DNA of 10,717 nt from an uncultured Rubrivivax sp. (GTDB lineage Bacteria > Pseudomonadota > Gammaproteobacteria > Burkholderiales > Burkholderiaceae_C): positions 1 to 10,717 of the forward strand of contig CALBTN010000334.1 of assembly GCA_937967345.1 (NCBI GenBank), read 5' to 3'. The notes beneath the pieces were generated by a model. The model ran no database searches. It worked only from the letters and a program-made list of their open reading frames with translations, and was not told where the DNA came from. Of this stretch, positions 6,617-10,717 are shown one piece after another. The stretch's first letter is position 1, and each line of letters starts with the position of its first letter. A program made the position numbers and the translations under genes.

Positions 6617-7071
6617 GGTTGCACCTTCATGTCGGTGGGCAGTTGGCCGTGGCGCGCCTTTTCCAGCGCCTCGGCGGCCTCGGGCGGCATGTAGTTCTCG
6701 TCGTGCTTGGCCAGCACCTGCTCGGCACGGAACACGCCGTCGGCGCCCAGCTTGCCCTGCGCGACCACGCCCTTGCCCTCCTTGAACAGGTCGGGAAGCA
6801 TGCCGGTGTACGACACCGGCACGCGCTGCGCCATGTCGGTGACGACGAACTTCACCGTCAGGCTGCTGCCGTCGCGCTTCAGGCTGCCTTCCTCGACCAG
6901 GCCGCCGATGCGAAACGAGCGGTCGCGCGGCGCCTCGTTGGCCGCGATCTGCGACGGGCTGAAGAAGAACACCAGGTTGCTCTGGAAGGCGTTCAGCACC
7001 AGCAGCACGGCCACGCCCAGCGTGGCCAGCCCGGCCACGATGGCCACGGCGCGTCGGGTTCTAGGATTCAT
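6613..7071 (-). CDS. ccmE: Periplasmic heme chaperone CcmE
   Basis: CcmE binds heme covalently in the periplasm, as an intermediate between CcmABCD and the CcmF lyase. The 152-residue product has one N-terminal membrane anchor at about 8-27, followed by an OB-fold beta barrel. The heme-attachment site LAKHDENYMP is at 120-129, with H123 as the covalent ligand and Y127 as the axial ligand by family knowledge. Upstream strands with FRIGGLVEEGS (53-63) and VSYTGMLPDLFKEG (86-99) are family hallmarks. Here the motif is H-D-E-N-Y, the usual HxxxY type, not the CxxxY type of archaea and some deltaproteobacteria. The ATG at 7071 has GAGG 7 nt upstream, inside ccmD, and the two genes overlap by 11 nt. 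Confidence 0.97.
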   Translation of the reverse strand: MNPRTRRAVAIVAGLATLGVAVLLVLNAFQSNLVFFFSPSQIAANEAPRDRSFRIGGLVEEGSLKRDGSSLTVKFVVTDMAQRVPVSYTGMLPDLFKEGKGVVAQGKLGADGVFRAEQVLAKHDENYMPPEAAEALEKARHGQLPTDMKVQP

Positions 7072-7252
7072 GGATCGGCCTCGGGTCCAGGTCGTCGGTT
7101 TCGTCCAGCGGCAACTCGCGCAGCCGGCGCCGGCGTGCGCTCAGCGCCCAGCACTCGGCGGCGATCGCGGCCGCGCACATGCCCAGCGAGCCCCACACGT
7201 ACAGGCCATAGCCGCCCATGTGCGCGAATTCGCCCAGGCTGCTCCAGTTCAT
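7061..7252 (-). CDS. ccmD: Heme exporter small subunit CcmD
   Basis: CcmD is a small membrane protein needed for release of holo-CcmE from the CcmABC complex. The 63-residue product has the family pattern: a short N-terminus, then FAHMGGYGLYVWGS at 9-22 leading into a single membrane helix of about 15-37, then a highly charged cytoplasmic tail beginning SARRRRLRE. The ATG at 7252 is chosen because AAGGG lies 7 nt before it and homologues start just ahead of this point. The open frame extends 18 codons further upstream into a hairpin-rich gap. It overlaps ccmE by 11 nt. Confidence 0.92.
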   Translation of the reverse strand: MNWSSLGEFAHMGGYGLYVWGSLGMCAAAIAAECWALSARRRRLRELPLDETDDLDPRPIHES

Positions 7253-7340
7253 CGCCGTGCCCTTGCGCGGGCCGCGGCGCTGGCGCCGCGCCGGTGCTGG
7301 CGGCACCGGGCCTTGGACGCCGCGCGGCAGGCGGGGGCGT
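7253..7340 (-). other. Two tandem inverted repeats in the ccmC-ccmD gap
   Basis: This 88-nt gap is the widest in the operon. In mRNA order after the ccmC stop it holds a 7-bp stem with a 5-nt loop (CCGGTGC at 7291-7297, GCACCGG at 7303-7309). Directly adjoining is an 8-bp perfect repeat with a 2-nt centre (CGCGGCGC at 7273-7280, GCGCCGCG at 7283-7290), which would fold with about 7 bp and a 4-nt loop. No U-run follows either. The ccmD Shine-Dalgarno at 7260-7264 lies just downstream. They may mark an mRNA processing, stability or attenuation point between ccmABC and ccmDEFGHI. Confidence 0.45.
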
Positions 7341-8072
7341 TCATGCCGGCTCCAGCACCGCGCGCGCCCAGCGCGTGTGGCGCTCGCGCTCGAGGATGAT
7401 GATGCGCACCCGTGCCAGTACCGCCGCGATGCAGTACATCCAGAACGCCAGCGTCATCACCAGCATGCCGGCCAGCATCACGCTGGCCATGCTGGGCGAG
7501 CGCGTCAGGCTGACCGAAGCACCCTGGTGCAGCGTGTTCCACCACTGCACCGAGAAATAGATGATCGGCACGTTGACCACGCCCACCAGCGCCAGCAGCG
7601 CGGCGGCGCGGTCGGCGCGGCGTTCGTCGTCGATCGCGGCGTGCAGCGACATGAAGCCTATGTACAGAAACAGCAGGATCAGTTCCGAGGTCAGCCGCGC
7701 GTCCCACACCCACCAGGTGCCCCAGGTCGGCTTGCCCCACAGCGCGCCGGTCCACAGCGCGAGAAAGGTCATCCACGCCCCGGTGGGCGCCAGCGCCACC
7801 GCCATCATCGACGCCAGCCGGGTGTTGAAGATCAGCCCCACCGCGGCCCAGAAGGCCAGCGCCAGGTAGCAGATCATCGACATCCAGGCGGCGGGCACGT
7901 GCACGAAGATGATGCGGTACGACTCGCCTTGCTGGTGGTCGGTGGGTGCCAGCGCCAGCCCGATGGTCAGCCCGGCCAGCGTCAGCAGCAGCGCGGCAAT
8001 GGCGAACCACGGCAGCGCGCGTCCGGCCAGCGGATAGAAGCGTTGCGGGGCGGCGTAATGGGTCCAGGACAT
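7341..8072 (-). CDS. ccmC: Heme transporter / CcmE heme-loading protein CcmC
   Basis: CcmC presents heme on the periplasmic face of the inner membrane and attaches it to CcmE. The 243-residue product has six predicted membrane helices and matches the family's usual length. The WWD (tryptophan-rich) domain WGTWWVWDARLTSEL is at 117-131. The two heme-ligand histidines, H60 and H184 in E. coli, correspond to H58 in IIFVHVPAAW and H182 in NTLHQGAS. The start at 8072 (MSWTHYAAPQ) is preferred over the longer open frame because homologues begin here; a GCGGGG serves as a weak ribosome site 5 bases upstream. It lies 81 nt from ccmB and 88 nt from ccmD, the only two true gaps in the operon. Confidence 0.96.
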   Translation of the reverse strand: MSWTHYAAPQRFYPLAGRALPWFAIAALLLTLAGLTIGLALAPTDHQQGESYRIIFVHVPAAWMSMICYLALAFWAAVGLIFNTRLASMMAVALAPTGAWMTFLALWTGALWGKPTWGTWWVWDARLTSELILLFLYIGFMSLHAAIDDERRADRAAALLALVGVVNVPIIYFSVQWWNTLHQGASVSLTRSPSMASVMLAGMLVMTLAFWMYCIAAVLARVRIIILERERHTRWARAVLEPA

Positions 8073-8076
8073 GAAC

Positions 8077-8101
8077 CCCGCATTTTGCCTTGCGCTGCGG
8101 G
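8077..8101 (-). promoter_or_regulatory. Hairpin covering the ccmC ribosome binding site
   Basis: In the ccmC leader, CCCGCA (8101-8096) and TGCGGG (8082-8077) can pair as a perfect 6-bp stem with a 13-nt loop. The downstream arm contains the weak GCGGGG ribosome site, and the ccmC ATG begins 4 bases after the stem. If it forms, it would reduce ccmC initiation. The pairing is read from sequence; a regulatory effect is inference. Confidence 0.3.
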
Positions 8102-8153
8102 TTTGCCCTTGACAGCGGTCTAGTGCGCCGAGCATGGCCGGCCTGGCGTAGGG

Positions 8154-8945
8154 TTATTCGAGCGCGATGCGCAGCGCCGCCGCCGCGGCCAGCGGCGCCA
8201 GCACCAGCCCGACCAGCAGCATCGCGCCCAGCAGCGAAAAGTGCGCGGCCAAGCCCAGCCCGGCCATGCTGGCCTCGACCGCGCCGGCGCCGAAGATCAG
8301 CACCGGCGAGGCCAGCGGCAGCACCAGCAGCGACAGCAGCACGCCCGCGCCGCGCAAACCCACCGTGAGCGCGGCGCCGATCGCCCCGAGCAGGCTGAGC
8401 ACCGGCGTGCCCAGCAGCAGCGACAGCATCAGCACCAGCGCGGCCTGCATGCCCAGGTCGAACTGCAGCGCCAGCAGCGGGCTGATCAGCACCAGCAGCA
8501 ACCCCGAGGCCAGCCAGTGCGCGGCCGTCTTGGTCAGCACCAGCAGCGCCAGCGGTGTGGGCGACAGCAGCATCTGCTCGAGCGTGCCGTCGGCGTGATC
8601 GTCGGCGAACAGCCGCCCCAGCGCCAGCATCGACGCCAGCAGCGCCGCCACCCACACCACGCCAGGGGCCATGCGGCGCAGCAACTCGAACTGCGGCCCC
8701 ACGCCCAGCGGGAACAGGCTGACCACGATGACGAAGAACACCAGCGCGCTGCCGGTGTCGGCGCGGCGGCGCAGCGCGATGCGCAGGTCGCGGCGCAACA
8801 CCGCAAGCAGCGCCGCACCGATGCGCGCATCGGACTCGCCGCAGCCGGGCGCCCAGCGGTCGTGCGGGCTTGCGGCCGGCGTGTCGCCCGACACCGCGGT
8901 GTGGGCCAACGCATCGGCCGGCGCGGCGCTCGGGCTGCGGGGCAT
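8154..8945 (-). CDS. ccmB: Heme exporter membrane subunit CcmB
   Basis: CcmB is the integral membrane partner of the CcmA ATPase, and the CcmAB transporter uses ATP to release holo-CcmE from CcmC. The conserved part begins near residue 43-52 (AALLAVLRRDLRIALRR), followed by FFVIVVSLFPLGVGP (70-84), the PGVVWVAALLASMLALGRLF stretch (94-113), DGTLEQMLL (119-127), the LLLGTPVLSLLGAIGAALTVGLRG block (176-199) and LVLPLASPVLIFG (207-219). Six membrane helices are expected. The product is 263 residues against about 220 for E. coli CcmB, because of a roughly 42-residue hydrophilic N-terminal extension. The ATG at 8945 is 8 nt after the ccmA stop with GGGGTGAG upstream. A GTG at 8801 (residue 49) would give a short form of 215 residues. 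The stop codon is TAA, the only one among the operon's genes. Confidence 0.93.
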   Translation of the reverse strand: MPRSPSAAPADALAHTAVSGDTPAASPHDRWAPGCGESDARIGAALLAVLRRDLRIALRRRADTGSALVFFVIVVSLFPLGVGPQFELLRRMAPGVVWVAALLASMLALGRLFADDHADGTLEQMLLSPTPLALLVLTKTAAHWLASGLLLVLISPLLALQFDLGMQAALVLMLSLLLGTPVLSLLGAIGAALTVGLRGAGVLLSLLVLPLASPVLIFGAGAVEASMAGLGLAAHFSLLGAMLLVGLVLAPLAAAAALRIALE

Positions 8946-8953
8946 GGCGGCAC

Positions 8954-9640
8954 TCACCCCAGCGCCAGCGTGCGCTGCGCGCAGTGCGCGCTCAGGCCCA
9001 CCGCCTGGTGGCTGGTCAGCACCACCATGCCGGCGCGCTGCAAGTGGCCTTCGATCAGGCCGAGCAGCCAGCCGGTGGCGGCGGTGTCCAGCGCGTTGAA
9101 CGGCTCGTCGAGCACCCACAGCCGAGCCGAGCCCAGCGGCAGCCGCGCCAGCGCGGCGCGGCGGCGCTGGCCTTGCGACAGCGAACGCGCGGGCAGATGC
9201 TCGCGCCCGCTCAAACCCGCCGCGGCCAGTGCTTGCCGCGCCGCGGCATCGTCGGGCGCGTCGCCGCCCAGGCGGGTGGCCACGCGCAGGTTCTCCAGCG
9301 GCGTCAGGTCGTCCTTCAAGGCGGCAGCGTGGCCCAGGTAGATCAGCTGGCGGTGAAAGCTGTCGCGCACCCGCTTCAGATCCTGCCCCTGCCACAACAC
9401 CTGGCCGTGCGCCGGGGCGAGCAGCCCGCACAGCATGCGCAGCAAGCTGGTCTTGCCGGCACCGTTGGCGCCGGTCACGCGCAGCAGCTGGCCCGCTGCC
9501 AGCGTGGCGTTCAGGCCGCGAAACAGCCGGCGCCGGCCGCGCACGCAGGCCAGGTCGCGCAGTTCCAGCAGCGCCGCGGCCGGCGGTGTGGCCGCGGGGC
9601 TGTCGACGGATAGGGTGGACGAAACGACGGTCGCGGGCAT
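8954..9640 (-). CDS. ccmA: Heme exporter ATP-binding subunit CcmA
   Basis: CcmA is the cytoplasmic ABC ATPase of CcmAB and drives release of heme-loaded CcmE. The 228-residue product has all ABC motifs: Walker A GANGAGKT at 57-64, the ABC signature LSQGQ at 154-158, Walker B LWVLDEP at 174-180 with catalytic E179, and the switch histidine H211 in LTSHQ. The segment VLWQGQDLKRVRDSFHRQLIYLGH (81-104) is typical of CcmA. E. coli CcmA starts about 22 residues later, so residues 1-23 (Ser/Ala/Pro-rich) are an extension. The ATG at 9640 has no clear Shine-Dalgarno. No internal ATG, GTG or TTG lies closer to the conserved region, and the frame upstream of 9640 is not protein-like. It is the first gene of the operon and diverges from the lipoprotein gene. 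Confidence 0.95.
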   Translation of the reverse strand: MPATVVSSTLSVDSPAATPPAAALLELRDLACVRGRRRLFRGLNATLAAGQLLRVTGANGAGKTSLLRMLCGLLAPAHGQVLWQGQDLKRVRDSFHRQLIYLGHAAALKDDLTPLENLRVATRLGGDAPDDAAARQALAAAGLSGREHLPARSLSQGQRRRAALARLPLGSARLWVLDEPFNALDTAATGWLLGLIEGHLQRAGMVVLTSHQAVGLSAHCAQRTLALG

Positions 9641-9795
9641 GGCAGGGCGTGGCAGGCGGAGCGGCAAACCGCCAGCGGGCGGCGCGCCATTGTCGGCGCA
9701 TCGTGGCTGCTGCCCGGCCGCGGCAGGCCAAAGGCTGCGGCGCCGCGCGGCGGCGTATATGCTGCAGACCCTTGTCGTTGGGCATGCACCGGCCG
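9641..9795. promoter_or_regulatory. Divergent promoter region of the ccm operon and lipoprotein gene
   Basis: These 155 bases must carry the ccm promoter (minus) and the promoter for the lipoprotein-yffB pair (plus), unless either is read through. Plus strand: TATATG at 9756-9761 is a fair -10 whose -35 window is GC-only. Minus strand: a GACAAT reading near 9690 is the nearest -10-like match, and I see no convincing -35. Inverted repeats are CCGCC-AGCG-GGCGG at 9669-9682 and CTGCC-N7-GGCAG at 9710-9726. I see no FNR-type TTGAT-N4-ATCAA site. Neither start codon has a good Shine-Dalgarno. Confidence 0.4.
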
Positions 9796-10308
9796 ATGAA
9801 CACACTGCTGCGTGGCGCACTGCTGGCTGCACTTGCCGTTGCGCTGCACGGCTGCGCCAACTACCAGCCGCAGCAGATTCGTCCGGGCCAGTCCGAGGCC
9901 GAGGTGCTGGGCCTGATGGGCAAGCCCACCGGCCGCTACCCCGGCCCGCAGGGCCAGACGCGGCTGGAGTTCGCCACCGGTCCCTATGGCCGCGTCACCT
10001 GGATGGTCGACTTCGACGCCGCCGGCAAGGTGCTCGGCTGGGACCAGGTGCTTGACGAGGCCCACTTCACCCGGGTGCAGCTGAACTACCAGGGCAAGGA
10101 CCAGCAATGGCTGCGCTACACGCTGGGCCGCCCGGGCGAGGTGCGCGGCGGCGGCTGGCAGGGCGGGCAGGTCTGGTCGTGGCGCTACCCGACCAACGAA
10201 TGCCTGTGGTACCAGGTGTCGATCCTGGACGATGGCATGTTGCGCGACGGCGGCGCCTATGGCATCGATCCGCGCTGCGATCCGCCCAGCCCGTCAGGCA
10301 GACGCTGA
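9796..10308 (+). CDS. Lipoprotein with two BamE/SmpA-like repeats
   Basis: The product is a 170-residue lipoprotein of unknown role with BamE (SmpA/OmlA)-like domains. The signal peptide (1-19) ends in a lipobox LHGC with lipidated C20; the next residue is Ala, consistent with outer-membrane sorting. The mature part reads as two similar units. Unit 1, about 27-90, has RPGQSEAEVLGLMGKPTGRY and a DFDAAGKVLGW strand. Unit 2, about 98-157, has the matching LRYTLGRPGEV, then VWSWRY and SILDDGMLRDGG. GKP (42-44) and GRP (111-113) are the equivalent turns. Two starts are possible: 9796 (MNTLLRG) or 9784 (MHRPMNTL); 9796 gives the cleaner signal peptide and a longer leader from the candidate -10. It is too divergent to be called the BAM-complex BamE itself. 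It overlaps yffB by one base. Confidence 0.82.
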   Translation: MNTLLRGALLAALAVALHGCANYQPQQIRPGQSEAEVLGLMGKPTGRYPGPQGQTRLEFATGPYGRVTWMVDFDAAGKVLGWDQVLDEAHFTRVQLNYQGKDQQWLRYTLGRPGEVRGGGWQGGQVWSWRYPTNECLWYQVSILDDGMLRDGGAYGIDPRCDPPSPSGRR

Positions 10309-10664
10309 TGGCTGGCGTCACGCTGTACGGCATCCCGGGCTGCGATACGGTCAAGCGTGCACGCGCCTGGTTGAGCGGGCAGGGTGTGGCCTACGCATTC
10401 CACGACTTCAAGAAGGCTGGCGTGCCGGCGGCGCTGCCGCTGTGGATCGATGCGCTGGGCTGGGAGCGCCTGCTCAACCGTTGCGGCACCACCTGGCGCC
10501 GGCTGGACGACGTGCAGCGCGCGGCCGTGACCGACGCCGCGAGCGCGGCGGCGTTGATGCACGCGCAGCCCAGCGTGATCAAGCGCCCGGTGGTGCAGTG
10601 GGCCGACGACAGCCTCAGCGTCGGCTTCGATGCCGACGCTTGGGCGCTGCGGCTGGCGCGCTGA
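10308..10664 (+). CDS. yffB: ArsC/Spx-family reductase-like protein YffB
   Basis: The product is a 118-residue thioredoxin-fold protein of the ArsC/Spx/MgsR family, YffB branch, the same length as E. coli YffB. The N-terminal strand VTLYGIPGCDTVKRARAW (4-21) carries the single active-site cysteine C12; there is no CxxC. Other family blocks are YAFHDFKKAG (29-38), LGWERLLNRCGTTWRRLD (50-67), the DAASAAALM helix (76-84) and the cis-proline segment VIKRPVV (90-96) with R94. The family is proposed to use glutathione. A true arsenate reductase role is unlikely, as no ars genes are nearby. The ATG at 10308 shares its A with the lipoprotein stop (TGATG), which indicates coupled translation. In many Burkholderiales relatives this gene sits in a dap cluster before dapE; that gene, if present, would begin beyond this window. 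Confidence 0.93.
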   Translation: MAGVTLYGIPGCDTVKRARAWLSGQGVAYAFHDFKKAGVPAALPLWIDALGWERLLNRCGTTWRRLDDVQRAAVTDAASAAALMHAQPSVIKRPVVQWADDSLSVGFDADAWALRLAR

Positions 10665-10717
10665 GCGGGCCGCGCCGCGCCGGTGCGGCACCCCGGCGAA
10701 CAGCCGCCAGCCGCCGC
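10665..10717. other. Right-edge intergenic sequence
   Basis: Fifty-three GC-rich bases follow the yffB stop. A perfect 6-bp inverted repeat, CGCCGG at 10678-10683 and CCGGCG at 10693-10698 with a 9-nt loop, could act as a weak terminator, but no T-run follows within the window. No start of a further gene is supported. Confidence 0.3.

Noticed and set aside
8109..8114. Perfect TTGACA (-35 consensus) on the plus strand in the ccmB-ccmC gap
   Set aside because: The -10 windows at 16-18 bp spacing read AGCATG, GCATGG and CATGGC, none close to TATAAT, and no plus-strand gene follows. An antisense promoter is not supported.
9796..10308. Authentic BamE of the BAM complex
   Set aside because: The sequence has two diverged repeat units and lacks the short single-domain form and strong core motif expected of BamE, so only a BamE-like fold is claimed.
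10308..10664. Arsenate reductase ArsC
   Set aside because: Length and motifs (GCDT, TTWRRLD, DAASAAALM, VIKRP) fit YffB, and there are no ars genes nearby.
1..10717. Mobile element, defence island, CRISPR array or biosynthetic cluster
   Set aside because: No transposase, integrase, repeat-spacer array, tRNA-linked attachment site or unfamiliar gene block is seen. Base composition and gene style are uniform across the window.

Overview
This is a GC-rich stretch of bacterial chromosome, most likely from a betaproteobacterium of the order Burkholderiales, perhaps of the Rubrivivax/Leptothrix/Ideonella type. That placement is an inference. It rests on the very high GC, a complete System I cytochrome c maturation operon with separate ccmH and ccmI, a short PHA-granule phasin-like gene, a Gph-type HAD phosphatase, and an ArsC-fold YffB reductase. 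There are no phage, IS, CRISPR, tRNA or rRNA signals, and the window reads as ordinary, conserved core genome.

Layout. Positions 1-261 hold no gene I can assign, only GC-rich sequence with a 16-bp direct repeat. A secreted YceI-family protein (262-840, +) converges on a small phasin-like gene (910-1335, -). That gene diverges from the phosphoglycolate phosphatase gene gph (1517-2203, +). gph converges with a short gap on the large minus-strand operon.

The operon runs from 9640 down to 2238 in the order ccmA-ccmB-ccmC-ccmD-ccmE-ccmF-ccmG-ccmH-ccmI. Most junctions overlap or are only a few bases apart: ATGA at E/F and F/G, 8 nt at G/H, 11 nt at D/E, a 2-nt gap at H/I and an 8-nt gap at A/B. 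Only B/C (81 nt) and C/D (88 nt) have real gaps, and both contain inverted repeats. CcmABCD load and release heme on the periplasmic chaperone CcmE. CcmF (with CcmH and CcmI) is the heme lyase. CcmG and CcmH keep the apocytochrome CXXCH cysteines reduced. All key residues I looked for are present, so the pathway looks functional.

Right of ccmA, across a divergent intergenic region, a lipoprotein with two BamE/SmpA-like repeats (9796-10308, +) is followed by yffB (10308-10664, +) with a TGATG overlap. The final 53 bases are intergenic.

I did not find a new biological system here. The points most worth a second look are small: two genes with an identical TAGCAT-N6-ATG arrangement and no Shine-Dalgarno (possible leaderless mRNAs), a 13-bp palindrome upstream of gph, inverted repeats in the two ccm gaps, and non-canonical N-terminal or linker additions in CcmB, CcmA and CcmI.
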